A stretch of DNA of 64,000 nt from Nonomuraea wenchangensis (GCF_900111685.1 NZ_FOHX01000014.1:124001-188000), one strand, 5' to 3'. Shown: positions 28,047 through 38,707, numbered from the stretch's first letter. Notes: generated by a model from the letters alone, not told the origin. Numbers and translations are program-made.

Positions 28047-29459
28047 GTGTTAAGCCCCCGCAGGGCCCTGATCCTGTTCGCGGCGGTCGTGGCGCTGGCT
28101 GGCACCACCGTGCCCGCCCAGGCCGAGGACATCCCGGCTCCCGGCGAGATCGTCATGAGCCCCAACATCACACACGTCACGAACGTGCCGAAGCCCGAGG
28201 CGCTCGCCGACATCCACACCGACATGGCGTTCCAGGGCGACTACGCCTACGTGGGCAACTACTACGGGTTCTCCGTCTACGACATCAAGAACCCGAAGAA
28301 GACGCGGCTGGTCAGCTCGGTGGTCTGCCCCGGCGGCCAGATGGACGTGTCGGTCTACGGCAACCTGCTGTTCGGCTCCGTCGACTCCTCACGCAACGAC
28401 GACTCGTGCGGCAGCACCTCGCAGCCCGCCAGCGTCAAGGAGTCGTGGGAGGGCATGCGCATCTTCGACATCTCCGACAAGGCCAACCCGCGCTACATCA
28501 AGTCGGTCGAGACCAACTGCGGCTCCCACACCCACACGCTGGTGCCCGACCGCAGGGGCGAGAACGTCTACGTCTACGTCTCCTCCTACAGCCCGAGCGC
28601 GGCCTTCCCCGACTGCCAGCCGCCGCACGACCTGATCTCGATCATCAAGGTCCCGCTGCGGAACCCGACGGCCGCGTCCGTGATCGCCACGCCCAACCTG
28701 TTCCCCGACGGCGGTTTCGGCGGCGTGCCGGGCAGCTACCCCAACGGCAAGTCGGCCACGACCGGCTGCCACGACATCACGGCCTACCCGGAGAAGGGCA
28801 TCGCCGCCGGCGCCTGCATGGGTGACGGCATCCTGCTCGACATCCGCGACCCCGAGCGGCCCAGGGTCACCGCCCAGGTGCGCGACGAGACGAACTTCGC
28901 CTTCTGGCACTCCGCCACGTTCAACAACTCCGGCACCAAGGTGATCTTCACCGACGAGCTCGGCGGCGGCACCAGGGCCACCTGCAACGAGGCCATCGGC
29001 CCGAACCGGGGCGCCAACGCCTACTACGACATCGTCCAAGGGCAGCTCGTCTTCAAGGGCTACTTCAAGATCGCCCGCCACCAGGCCGACAGCGAGAACT
29101 GCGTCGCGCACAACGGCTCGCTCATCCCGGTCAAGGGCCGCGACATCATGGTGCAGGCGTGGTACCAGGGCGGCATCTCGGTGGTCGACTTCACCGACTC
29201 GGCCAACGCCAAGGAGATCGCCTTCTTCGAGCGCGGCCCTGACGACACCGCCCCGGCGCTGAGCGGCGGCTTCTGGTCGGCGTACTACTACAACGGCTAC
29301 ATCTACGGCTCCGACTTCAACCTCGGCCTGGACGTGCTGAAGATCAACGACCCGCGGACGAACCAGGCGAACAGCGTCAAGTCGCGCCTGCTCAACGCGC
29401 AGACGCAGGAGAGCTACCCGGACCACGGCCACGGGCCCGGCCCCGGCCACGGTCACTGA
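28047..29459 (+). CDS. Secreted LVIVD-repeat protein, copy 1
   Basis: A 470-residue secreted protein with a signal peptide (about 1-26, ending VPAQA). The body carries repeated beta-propeller-type units in which a YVGNYYGFSVYDIKNPKK segment, FDISDKANPRYIKSVE, LLDIRDPERPRVTAQ and VDFTDSANAKEIAFFE recur, typical of the LVIVD repeat. HSATFNNSGTKVIFTDELGGGTRATCNE is shared exactly in plan with copy 2. Several Cys pairs suggest extracellular disulfides. The C-terminus is a His/Gly-rich tail (DHGHGPGPGHGH) that could hold metal. GTG 28047 follows TAGGAGG by eight bases. Confidence 0.85.
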   Translation: MLSPRRALILFAAVVALAGTTVPAQAEDIPAPGEIVMSPNITHVTNVPKPEALADIHTDMAFQGDYAYVGNYYGFSVYDIKNPKKTRLVSSVVCPGGQMDVSVYGNLLFGSVDSSRNDDSCGSTSQPASVKESWEGMRIFDISDKANPRYIKSVETNCGSHTHTLVPDRRGENVYVYVSSYSPSAAFPDCQPPHDLISIIKVPLRNPTAASVIATPNLFPDGGFGGVPGSYPNGKSATTGCHDITAYPEKGIAAGACMGDGILLDIRDPERPRVTAQVRDETNFAFWHSATFNNSGTKVIFTDELGGGTRATCNEAIGPNRGANAYYDIVQGQLVFKGYFKIARHQADSENCVAHNGSLIPVKGRDIMVQAWYQGGISVVDFTDSANAKEIAFFERGPDDTAPALSGGFWSAYYYNGYIYGSDFNLGLDVLKINDPRTNQANSVKSRLLNAQTQESYPDHGHGPGPGHGH

Positions 29460-29477
29460 CGTCAAGGAGGCTCCCGA

Positions 29478-30875
29478 GTGTCCACCCCGCGCCGCCGCTC
29501 CCTAGCGGCGGTCGCGGCGGCCTTCGTCCTGTCGCTGACCGCGACCCCCGCGACCGCCACCGCGACCACTGCCGACATCCCGCCCGCCGACGCCGTCGTC
29601 ACCAGCGGGAACGTCACCCACGTGCTCAACATCCCGAAGCCCGCCCCGCTCGCCGCCACCATCAACACCGACCTCGCCTTCCAGGACGGCTACGCCTACG
29701 TCGGCAACTACGGCGGCTTCTCCATCTACGACATCCGCGACCCGAAGCGGGCGAAACCGGTCAGCTCCGTCGTCTGCCCAGGCTCGCAGATGGACGTCAG
29801 CGTGTACGGCAACCTGCTGTTCAGCGCCGTCGACTCCTCCCGCAGCGACGACTCGTGCAACAGCACGGCCCTGAGCGCCGACCACAAGGAGGCGTGGGAG
29901 GGCGTCCGCATCTTCGACATCTCCGACAAGGCGAATCCGCGCTACATCAAGTCGGTCGAGACGAACTGCGGCTCCCACACCCTGACCCTCGTGCCGGGCA
30001 AGGGCCGTGACCAGAACAAGAACGTCTACGTGTACGTCTCGTCGTACAGCCCGAGCAGCACCTTCCCGGACTGCCAGCCGCCGCACGACAAGATCTCGAT
30101 CATCAAGGTGCCGCTGAAGAAGCCCGCCGAGGCGGCCGTCGCGGCCACCCCGGTCGTCTTCCCCGACGGCGGCAACGAGACCCAGCCCGGCCTGCTGCTG
30201 CCCACGAGCGGCTGCCACGACATCACCGCCTACCCCGAGAAGGACATCGCGGCGGGCGCGTGCATGGGCGACGGCGTGCTGTTCGACATCCGCGACCGGC
30301 TCAACCCGCGGGTGACCGCCCGCACCACCGACCCGAACTTCGCGTTCTGGCACTCGGCGACGTTCAGCAACGACGCCAGGAAGGTCGTCTTCACCGACGA
30401 GCTCGGCGGCGGCGGCCTGGCCACCTGCAACGAGGCCACCGGCCCGAACCGGGGCGCGGACGCCATCTACGAGATCGTCCATGGGCAGCTCGTGTTCAAG
30501 AGCTACTTCAAGATCCCGCGCTACCAGGCCGACAGCGAGAACTGCGTCGCGCACAACGGCTCGCTGATCCCGGTCAAGGGCCGCGACATCATGGTGCAGG
30601 CGTGGTACATGGGCGGACTGTCCGTGTGGGACTTCACCGACGCGGCCAACCCGAGGGAGATCGGCTACTTCGAGCGCGGTCCGCGCGCGGACGGCAGCGG
30701 CGGCGGGATCTGGTCCGCCTACTACTACAACGGCTACATCTACGGGGCCGACTTCCACGCCGGCCTGGACATCGTCAAGATCGACGATCGGCTGACCGAC
30801 AGCGCCCGGCACGTCCGGACGGGTCGGCTGAACGTGCAGACCCAGGAGTCGTACCGGCCCGGCCCGGGCCACTGA
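29478..30875 (+). CDS. Secreted LVIVD-repeat protein, copy 2
   Basis: A 465-residue tandem paralogue of the preceding gene, 18 bp downstream with AAGGAGG before its GTG. Signal peptide, propeller repeats and Cys positions match copy 1 almost throughout, but the His-rich tail is reduced to RPGPGH. Conservation is highest around ENCVAHNGSLIPVKGRDIMVQAWY, which includes His and Asp residues that could form a site. A recent-to-moderate duplication followed by divergence is the simplest reading. Function is unknown; context with DUF305 points to the cell surface and perhaps metal. Confidence 0.85.
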   Translation: MSTPRRRSLAAVAAAFVLSLTATPATATATTADIPPADAVVTSGNVTHVLNIPKPAPLAATINTDLAFQDGYAYVGNYGGFSIYDIRDPKRAKPVSSVVCPGSQMDVSVYGNLLFSAVDSSRSDDSCNSTALSADHKEAWEGVRIFDISDKANPRYIKSVETNCGSHTLTLVPGKGRDQNKNVYVYVSSYSPSSTFPDCQPPHDKISIIKVPLKKPAEAAVAATPVVFPDGGNETQPGLLLPTSGCHDITAYPEKDIAAGACMGDGVLFDIRDRLNPRVTARTTDPNFAFWHSATFSNDARKVVFTDELGGGGLATCNEATGPNRGADAIYEIVHGQLVFKSYFKIPRYQADSENCVAHNGSLIPVKGRDIMVQAWYMGGLSVWDFTDAANPREIGYFERGPRADGSGGGIWSAYYYNGYIYGADFHAGLDIVKIDDRLTDSARHVRTGRLNVQTQESYRPGPGH

Positions 30876-30894
30876 CCCCGACCCGCTGAGCGGC

Positions 30895-30924
30895 GGCGGC
30901 CGTCCCCTCACCGGGGCGGTCGCC
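30895..30924. terminator. Bidirectional hairpin terminator
   Basis: GGCGGCCGTCCCC pairs with GGGGCGGTCGCC (12 pairs including two G-T) around a short loop, in the gap between the convergent LVIVD copy 2 and RDD genes. Confidence 0.65.
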
Positions 30925-30929
30925 GTCCG

Positions 30930-31883
30930 TCATTGCGGGGGCGCGAACCCGCCCGGCGTGACACCCGCCCCAGGGCCCGGAGGGGGCGGTGGGGGAGCGT
31001 AGGAGTTCGGCGGGGGTGCGTAGGAGGGCTGAGGCGGGGGTGCGTAGGAGGGCTGGGGCGGGGGTGCGTAGGAGGGCGGGGGTGGGGGCGGCGCAGGGTG
31101 CGAGGGGCGTGGCGCCTGTGGCCCGGCCGCGATGCCGGCCCGCAGCGCCAGCCGGGCCTCCTCGCGGCGGCGGCGCTCGGCCAGCACGGCGCTCAGATAG
31201 GCGTACGGAGGCACCCCGGCCGGCGCGGCGGGCGAGACGAACGCCGCGGTCTGGGCGGCGATCCGCATCCCCATCTCGTGCCTGGCCTGCGGCGACAGGT
31301 CGTGCCAGCGCAGCAGGTATTGGCGGGCCGCCTGCGCCACCTCGTCAGGCAGCCGCGACAGCTCCAGCGTGGCCGCCCACGCGGCGAGCGGCGGCGGCAT
31401 CTGGACGGCCTGCCCGCTCTGCCGCGGCGCCCGGTCGGAGATGACGATCGTGCCGGCGAAGATGTCGCCGAGCCGCTTGCCCCGCTGCGAGACCAGCGAG
31501 GAGATCAGCGCGGGCGCCCCGGACAACATCCAGAACTCCACCAGGCCCGCGAGCCCGCGGAACAGCGCCTGCCTGAACCGCTCGGGGCTGCCGTCGTCGC
31601 TCACCACCCGCAGCCCGAGCGCCAGCTTGCCGAGGCTGCGCCCTCTGCTCACCGACTCGAAGATCACCGGATAGCCGACCATCACCAGGACCATCAGCGT
31701 GATCATGACAGCCGCGAACGCCGCCGGGTCCGACACCGTGGCGAACGCCCCCAGCAGAACGTAGGCCCCCACCAGCACGGTCACCTGCACGGCCAGGTCG
31801 ATGACGATCGCCAGGGCGCGCGAGGGCATCTGGGCCACGCGTACCTCGACGACGACGGCGTCGCCTGTCACAACCTCCGACAT
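30930..31883 (-). CDS. RDD-family membrane protein with Pro/Tyr-rich tail
   Basis: A 317-residue protein. Residues about 15-150 hold the RDD domain: SRALAIVIDLAVQ (the R and D of the name), a second helix pair and RGRSLGKLALGLRVV, then GKRLGDIFAGTIVI. A cytoplasmic helical region follows (about 165-235). The last 60 residues are proline-rich, with a PSYAPPPQ unit repeated four times; the DNA shows a matching 24-base tandem repeat at about 31010-31080. It diverges from the SpoIIM-like gene by 30 bp. RDD and SpoIIM proteins regularly accompany MoxR/DUF58 operons. Confidence 0.88.
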   Translation of the reverse strand: MSEVVTGDAVVVEVRVAQMPSRALAIVIDLAVQVTVLVGAYVLLGAFATVSDPAAFAAVMITLMVLVMVGYPVIFESVSRGRSLGKLALGLRVVSDDGSPERFRQALFRGLAGLVEFWMLSGAPALISSLVSQRGKRLGDIFAGTIVISDRAPRQSGQAVQMPPPLAAWAATLELSRLPDEVAQAARQYLLRWHDLSPQARHEMGMRIAAQTAAFVSPAAPAGVPPYAYLSAVLAERRRREEARLALRAGIAAGPQAPRPSHPAPPPPPPSYAPPPQPSYAPPPQPSYAPPPNSYAPPPPPPGPGAGVTPGGFAPPQ

Positions 31884-31913
31884 ATCTGGAGCCTAACGGC
31901 TCTGCGCAGGTGA

Positions 31914-32927
31914 GTGAGCGGCCAGAATGTTCAGGTGGACATCGACGCGTTCATCGCCGCACACCGCCCTGCCTGGGACAGGCTCGACCATCTGGTGAAG
32001 CACCGCTCGTCGCTGACCGGCGCCGAGGTGGACGAGCTGGTCGACCTCTACCAGCGGGTGGCGACGCACCTGTCGATCGTCCGCTCCTCGGCGCACGACC
32101 CGATGCTCACCGGCCGCCTGTCGGCGCTGGTGGCGCGGGCGCGGTCGGCGGTGACGGGGGCGCACGCGCCCGCCTGGCGGGAGTTCGTCCGGTTCTTCAC
32201 GGTGTCGTTCCCCGTGGTGGCCTACCGGGCGCGGTGGTGGTGGCTGGCCACCTCGCTGGCGAGCATCGCGGTGGCGTGGGTGTTCGGCGCGTGGGTGGCG
32301 GGCAACCCCGACGTGCAGGCCGCGATCGGCACGCCCGACGAGATCACCCAGCTCGTCGAGCACGACTTCGCCGACTACTACTCGGAGAACCCGGCGGCGT
32401 CGTTCGCCGGCCGGGTGTGGACCAACAACGCCTGGGTGTCCGCCCAGGTGATCATTTACGCGGTGCTGCTGGGGCTGCCCATCCCGTACGTGCTGTTCCA
32501 GAACGCGGCCAACGTCGGCGTCTCCGGCGGTCTCATGGCCTCCCGCGACAAGCTGGACATCTTCTTCGGGCTGATCACGCCGCACGGGCTGCTGGAGCTG
32601 ACCGCCGTCTTCCTGGCGGCGGCCGTCGGCATGCGGCTCGGCTGGACGGTCATCGACCCGGGGCCGCGCCGGCGTACGGAGGTGCTGGCCGAGCAGGGGC
32701 GGGCCGTGATGAGCGTGGCGCTCGGGCTGGTCGTGGTGCTGTTCGTGTCGGGGCTGATCGAGGCGTTCGTCACCCCGTCGCCGCTGCCGACCTGGGCCCG
32801 CGTGGGGATCGGCGTGCTCGCCGAGGCGGCCTTCCTCGCGTACGTCATCGGCTTCGGCCGCCGGGCCGCGCTGGCCGCCGAGACCGGAGACCTCGAACGC
32901 GCCCCCGACGTCGCCCCAGCCGCCTGA
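31914..32927 (+). CDS. SpoIIM-like (stage II sporulation protein M family) membrane protein
   Basis: A 337-residue membrane protein. The N-terminal 95 residues are soluble and helical (VDIDAFIAAHRPAWDRLDHLV, YQRVATHLSIVRS). Five or so helices follow, including NAWVSAQVIIYAVLLGLPIPYVLFQNAANVGVSGG and FFGLITPHGLLELTAVFLAAAVGMRLG, the signature region of the family with its P-H-G-x-x-E-L. Members in non-endospore-formers are not sporulation engulfment proteins; they accompany RDD and MoxR/DUF58 genes. GTG 31914 is chosen; a GTG at 31935 is possible. Its 3' end faces DUF58 with 12 bp between. Confidence 0.87.
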   Translation: MSGQNVQVDIDAFIAAHRPAWDRLDHLVKHRSSLTGAEVDELVDLYQRVATHLSIVRSSAHDPMLTGRLSALVARARSAVTGAHAPAWREFVRFFTVSFPVVAYRARWWWLATSLASIAVAWVFGAWVAGNPDVQAAIGTPDEITQLVEHDFADYYSENPAASFAGRVWTNNAWVSAQVIIYAVLLGLPIPYVLFQNAANVGVSGGLMASRDKLDIFFGLITPHGLLELTAVFLAAAVGMRLGWTVIDPGPRRRTEVLAEQGRAVMSVALGLVVVLFVSGLIEAFVTPSPLPTWARVGIGVLAEAAFLAYVIGFGRRAALAAETGDLERAPDVAPAA

Positions 32928-32939
32928 CCCGCCCCGCTC

Positions 32940-34312
32940 CTACAGCCGGCCCGCCGCCTTCAGCGCCAGGTAGGCGTCCGCCAGGGCCGGCGCGATGTCC
33001 TCCGGCGGGGCGTCCACGACCTCGACCCCGGCCCGGCGCAGCCGGGCGGTGATGCGTCGGCGTTCGAGCTGGGCGTGCTCGGCCGCCGCCGCGTCGTAGA
33101 CCTCCTCGGCCGAGCCCCGCCGCGCCGCCATCGCGGCCACCCGCGGGTCGGAGACCCCGGCCACCAGCAGCAGGTGCCGCGAGGCGAGCTGCGGAAGCAC
33201 CGGCATGAGCCCCTCGTCCATGGCCGCCCCGTTGAGGTCGGTCAGCAGCACCACCAGGCAGCGCCGCCTGGCCCGCGACAGCACGGCCGCCACCATGCCC
33301 TGCGCGTCGGCCTCGACCAGCTCGGCCTCGATCGGCGCCATGGCGTTGACCAGCGACGACAGCAGCTCGGTGCGGGAGGCGCCGCCCACCCAGGCGCGTA
33401 CGGCCCGGTCGTAGGCGAGGAAGTCGACCTGGTCGCCGGCCCGCGCCGCGAGCGCGGCGAGCAGCAGCGCCGCGTCCATCGACCAGTCGAGCCGCGGCCA
33501 GCCGGGCACCGGCCGCGCGTCGGGCCGGGCAAGCAGCCCGCCGCCGCCCGGCGTCGCGCCCGCCATGGGGATCGGCGCGTCGCCCACCCGGCCCGCCGAG
33601 GTGCGCCCGGTGTCGAGCACGATCAGCACCCGGCGGTCGCGTTCGGGCCGCCAGGTGCGTACGACCACGTCGTGCCGGCGTGCCGTGGCCCGCCAGTCGA
33701 TGGAGCGCACGTCGTCGCCGACGACGTACTCGCGCAGGGAGTCGAACTCGGTGCCCTGGCCGCGTACCAGGGCCGGGTGCTGCCCGTCGAGCTCGCGCAG
33801 CCGGGCCAGCCGCGAGGGCAGGTGCTTGCGCGACAGGAACGGCGGCAGCACCCGCACCGTCCACGGCGCGCGGTGGCCGCCCTGCCGCGCGGCCAGCCCG
33901 AGCGGCCCGAGCGAGCGCACGGTGACCGCCACGGACGAGCGGTCGCCGCGCCTGGTGGGGTCGAGCGTGACGACGATCCTGCGCCGTTCGCCCTTCGGCA
34001 CGTCGATCCGGGCGACGCGCGGCGTGGCCCCGGCCGACGGCGGCCAGGCGTCGCGCAGCACGCCCCGCACCCGTCTGGACCCGGGGTTCTCCACGACGAG
34101 CTCGACCGTGGCCCGCTGCCCGAGCCGGACCAGGGTGTCGCCGGACCGGTGCAGGCGCAGCGGACGCACCGCGCCCGCGAACGTCAGGTCGATCACGATC
34201 GCCGCCGCCAGCAGCAGGCACACCCCGGCCAGCGCCGCCCCGGGCTGCGGCGCGAGCATCACCAGCACGATCCCGAGCGCGGCGACCAGCCCGGCCCGCC
34301 CCGTCAGCGCCA

Positions 34313-34313
<1 letters not shown>
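32940..34313 (-). CDS. DUF58 domain protein (VWA-like partner of MoxR)
   Basis: A 457-residue membrane-anchored protein. Two helices near the N-terminus (about 8-45) are followed by a beta domain and then DUF58: GTEFDSLREYVVGDDVRSIDWRATARRHDVVVRTWRPER, after which a VWA-like fold begins with VLIVLDTGRTSAG. Such proteins work with MoxR AAA ATPases in folding or assembling metal-binding complexes; the cargo is unknown here. ATG 34313 shares one base with the MoxR stop (TGATG), so translation is coupled. Confidence 0.9.
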
Positions 34314-35282
<969 letters not shown>

Positions 35283-35293
<11 letters not shown>

Positions 35294-36533
35294 TGACCTG
35301 CCTTTCCATGAGGTCCAAGTATGCGGCCAGGGCGACGAGGGCCGCGTCGTCGGCGGGCGGCGGGCCGTACAGCGCCGCGCCGACCCGGTGCGGGTCCTGG
35401 CCGGTACGGGCGGCGAGCGCGGCCACGACCTCCTGACCGCCGGCCCCGGTGGCCAGGCCGAGCCGGGGGGTCAGCCGGTCGACGGTGCCCGCGCGCAGCG
35501 CCTCGGCGGCCCGCTGCCGGGCCCGCCTGGCACGGTAGAGGCGGCCACGGCCCTCGACCGTCTCGGCCGCGCGTACGACGACGGGCAGGCGTTCGGTCAC
35601 CACGGGCCCGAGCCGCCGGCCGCGCCAGATCGCGGTGACCGCCAGCGCGATGAGCGCCATGTAGACGGTCCAGCGCACGTTGTCCGGCAGCAGGTCGGTC
35701 AGCGACTGGCCGCGCTCGCCGGGCAGCTGCGCCACCTGCGGGTTGTCCGGGCGGACCAGCCAGGTCACCGGCCTGCCGGTGCCGATGAGGTTGAGCGCGA
35801 GTGCGGCGTTGCCGTCCTCGGCGAGGCGGAGGTTCGTCATGAACGAGCCGTCGCCGACGACCGTCGTCGTGCCGCCCGAGCGGGCATAGGACACCAGTGT
35901 GTGGCCCTCGCCGGTGGACGGGTAGCAGAGGGCGGCGCCAGGCGGGCCGTGGAAGGCCGTGCCGCCCATGTAGGCGCTCCCCGCCGCCCGCGCGGCCGGC
36001 AGCCCGCACTCCGGCTCCCGCGAGCGGGTCCGGGCCGGGTCCGGGTCGGTGTGCACCTCGGGCGCCAGCGCCGCCAGGCCGGGCATGTCGCCGACGATCA
36101 GCCGGTCACCCGGGATCGCGGCCAGGGCGTGCTCGTCGACGTAGGCCGTGTCGGTGATGAGCAGCAGCCGGGGGCCGCCCGTCGTGGCGAGCCGGGCGGC
36201 CGCCTCGGCGGAGTCGACCCGGTCGACCTGGACGCCGCGCCCCCGCAGCAGCTCGGCCAGCGCCCTGGACCCGGCGAGCGAGGTGTCCGCCGGGTCCAGC
36301 GGGCGCGAGGGCCCGCGCTGCGGGGCGAGCAGGACGCCGAGCACCGCGATCAGCACGACGAGGACGCCCAGGAGCACGATCAGGCGGCCCGAGCGCCAGG
36401 TGGAGCGGAGGGTCGGTGAGGTGGGGGCGGAGCCGCCCGGCGGGTCGCCGGGGACGACCCCGTCACGGGTGACGACCGGCTCGCCGAGCGCCGCCCCGCC
36501 GGGGGCGAGCGACCCGTCCACAGGCGCGCTCAC
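35283..36533 (-). CDS. DUF4350 domain membrane protein
   Basis: A 416-residue protein with a Pro/Gly-rich cytoplasmic N-terminus, a helix at about 54-74 (LIVLLGVLVVLIAVLGVLLA), an extracytoplasmic DUF4350 domain (ADTSLAGSRALAELLRGRGVQVDRV, LLLITDTAYVDEHALA, GDGSFMTNLRLAEDGNAALAL), a second helix around 285-300 and a basic cytoplasmic tail. The domain resembles a glutamine-amidotransferase-like fold without an obvious catalytic triad. GTG 36533 has GGGGAGG four bases upstream and overlaps the stop of an 11-codon ORF described separately. Confidence 0.85.
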
Positions 36534-36565
36534 GACGCCTCCCCGAAGCTCGCCGGCGGGTTCAT
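36530..36565 (-). other. 11-codon coupled mini-ORF between DUF4129 and DUF4350 genes
   Basis: ATG 36565 lies in an ATGA overlap with the DUF4129 stop and encodes MNPPASFGEAS, ending in a GTGA overlap with the DUF4350 start. GGGGAGGCGTC precedes both ATG 36565 and GTG 36533, as if a short segment bearing ribosome-binding site, the codons for GEAS and the stop/start overlap had been duplicated. It would carry ribosomes across what would otherwise be a 28-bp gap. Confidence 0.45.
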
Positions 36566-37194
36566 GACGCCTCCCCTGCGACCGCGACCGCGAGAGGGAC
36601 CGGGCGGGTCTGGCGCAGGCGGTCATCGAGTCCGGCCATGGTGGCGTAGGCCTCGGGGGTGCCCGGCACGCCGCCGTAGGTCACGTCGTCGAAGGAGCGG
36701 GCCGCCGCCGTCAGCTCGCGGGCGAGGTCCGGCAGCGCCGCGGCGGCCTCGGCGGCCAGCTCGTCGGCGGTGCGGCCCGGCATGCCGTCGACCAGCGCGC
36801 GTTCCTCCAGGTCGCGGGCGATGGCGCGGAGCCGTTCCTGGATGGCCTCGCTCCAGCGGCCCTCGCCGGCCAGCCGCTCGGCGGCCCTGCGGTGCTCGTC
36901 GGCGGTGCGGACGCGCTCGCCGTACAGGCCGCCGGTGACCAGGCCGCGCCGCCTGGACATGCGGCGGAGCTGCCACGAGACCAGCGCGGCCGCGGCGACG
37001 ACGAGCGCCAGGATGACGACGCTCGCGATGATCCCGCCCACGGGGCCGTTGCCCAGCGCGGCGTCGGCGAGGTCGCCGACGAACTGGTTGAAGCGCCGCA
37101 GGAGCATGTCGGGCAGGGACTCACGCTCGTAGGGGGACTTGAGGAGCTCCTCCGCGGCCCGCCGCGCGGCCTCCTCCCTGCCGATCGGGCTCAC
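36562..37194 (-). CDS. DUF4129 domain membrane protein
   Basis: A 210-residue protein: an amphipathic N-terminus, one helix at about 45-68 (GGIIASVVILALVVAAAALVSW), and a cytoplasmic DUF4129 domain (GERVRTADEHRRAAERLAGEGRWSEAIQERLRAIARDLEERALVDGMPGRTADELAAEA). DUF4129 is found mainly in MoxR/DUF58 clusters and sometimes fused to transglutaminase-like domains; no transglutaminase is present here. GTG 37194 overlaps the stop of the upstream multipass protein gene (GTGA). Confidence 0.87.
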   Translation of the reverse strand: MSPIGREEAARRAAEELLKSPYERESLPDMLLRRFNQFVGDLADAALGNGPVGGIIASVVILALVVAAAALVSWQLRRMSRRRGLVTGGLYGERVRTADEHRRAAERLAGEGRWSEAIQERLRAIARDLEERALVDGMPGRTADELAAEAAAALPDLARELTAAARSFDDVTYGGVPGTPEAYATMAGLDDRLRQTRPVPLAVAVAGEAS

Positions 37195-38438
37195 GACCCG
37201 GCGGAGTTGGACGGGTGCCAGAGCTCGTCGGCCGAGCCGTGCACCCAGCCCTGGCGCTGCTGCTCGATCGCCGCCGTCTGCAGCACGAGGTCGAAGGCCT
37301 CGCTGCGCATGCGCCGGTCGGCGTACAGGAGACCGGAGACGCCCGCCTCGAAGGGGTAGGTGAACATCGCGGCGAGCGTGCCGCCGATCGCGATCAGCAC
37401 CGCCGACACGACGGCGTTGACCATCGAGCCCGCGCCGAGCATGCCGAACAGCGTGCCCGCGATCGTGAACGGGAAGGACAGGACGCCCGCCACCAGGCCG
37501 ACCAGCAGCGACGTGAGCAGCAGGATGCCGAACACCCGCCAGAAGTCGCCGGTGACCAGCTGCCAGGAGCGGCGCATGGCGTCGATCGGCCCGCGGCCCT
37601 CCAGCACCACCGCCGGCGAGGCGAACGCGAAGCGGGTGCGGAAGAACAGGTAGTAGGCGATGTAGAGGATGAAGAACACCGCGATCAGCCCGAGCAGGCC
37701 CCCGGCGCCGGTGCCGTTGGCCACCAGCGCGACGCCGATCACCACGAAGGCGATCAGCGGCACCGCCATGATGACCACCATCAGGCCGACGACGCCGAAC
37801 AGCGCGGGCACCCGGCCCTTGACGAGCTGCCACGCCTCGCCCGCCGTGAGGTTGCCGCCGAAGACGGCCCGACCGAGGATGCGGGTGATCACCCCGGTCA
37901 GCAGCGTGACCACGACGAACTGGATGGCGTAGGAGACGAGGGTGCTGCCGTACTGGGCGGCGAAGCCGGTCACGGTGTTGTCGAGCTGCTCGGCGTTGTT
38001 CACGGCGGAGGGATCGGTGAGCACGCTGCCCATGCTGTCGAGCACGAACGCCTGCCCGACGGCCATCGGCACGGAGGCGAGCAGCGCGGCGACGGCCGAC
38101 AGGCCCAGCACCGCCTTCGGGTTGGAGCGGATGAGCTTGATGGTGCCGTCGAGCATGTCGCCGAGGCCCAGCGGGCGCAGCGGGATGATGCCGGGTCGCA
38201 GCACGGGGGGCGGCGGCATGTAGCCGTAGCCCGGCTGCGGGTGGTGCGGGTAGGGGGGCTGTGGCCCGGGGGCGTGGGGCTGCTGCTGTGGAGCCTGCCC
38301 GTACGGCTGCCCGTAGGGCACCTGCTCAGGAGAGCCGGGCGCGGTCCACGGGGAGGCCGGCGGGGCGCTGTAGGGCGGCGGCTGTTCGGCCGACCAACCT
38401 GGGGGCGTCTCGGGCGAGGGACCGTGACCGTCTGACAT
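37191..38438 (-). CDS. Multipass membrane protein with Pro/Gln-rich N-terminus
   Basis: A 415-residue protein, first gene of the reverse-strand MoxR operon. Residues 1-85 are Pro, Gln, Gly and Tyr-rich. After RPLGLGDMLDGTIKLIRSNPKAVL come six or more helices, with an internal repeat of the amphipathic type seen in the glycerophosphodiester phosphodiesterase membrane domain family (GPIDAMRRSWQLVTGDFWRVFGI). No phosphodiesterase domain is attached. ATG 38438 is preferred because it excludes an unlikely upstream extension. The stop is coupled to DUF4129. Confidence 0.83.
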   Translation of the reverse strand: MSDGHGPSPETPPGWSAEQPPPYSAPPASPWTAPGSPEQVPYGQPYGQAPQQQPHAPGPQPPYPHHPQPGYGYMPPPPVLRPGIIPLRPLGLGDMLDGTIKLIRSNPKAVLGLSAVAALLASVPMAVGQAFVLDSMGSVLTDPSAVNNAEQLDNTVTGFAAQYGSTLVSYAIQFVVVTLLTGVITRILGRAVFGGNLTAGEAWQLVKGRVPALFGVVGLMVVIMAVPLIAFVVIGVALVANGTGAGGLLGLIAVFFILYIAYYLFFRTRFAFASPAVVLEGRGPIDAMRRSWQLVTGDFWRVFGILLLTSLLVGLVAGVLSFPFTIAGTLFGMLGAGSMVNAVVSAVLIAIGGTLAAMFTYPFEAGVSGLLYADRRMRSEAFDLVLQTAAIEQQRQGWVHGSADELWHPSNSAGS

Positions 38439-38707
38439 ATCCCAATCCTGGCATGCTGGGCGGGAGCTTGGCGTCCCGGAGGCGATTCGCTGCCCGATGA
38501 CGCCTTTGTTCGTGGGGGAATCTGGCATGGATCCGCACCAGGGATGGCCTAAAGACGCTCCGTTACCGCAGACTTGGGACTGCGGTCGCGGGGGCGGACC
38601 TAAAATTCGCCTTTTGCAGGGCTCAGGTCACACTCATGGGCCTACCAAGGGTAACCTTCAGCGATCGTGCGGGTATGTCCCAGAATGCGTAGAACGAATG
38701 AGGGGCC
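38439..38707. promoter_or_regulatory. Divergent promoter region of the MoxR operon and mtrA
   Basis: This 269-bp gap separates two divergent transcription units. The mtrA-proximal 100 bp is less GC-rich and includes GGTAACC-like sequence (38650-38656) and GAGGGG just before the mtrA start. I could not assign -35 and -10 boxes with confidence, nor a definite MtrA binding repeat. Confidence 0.35.
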
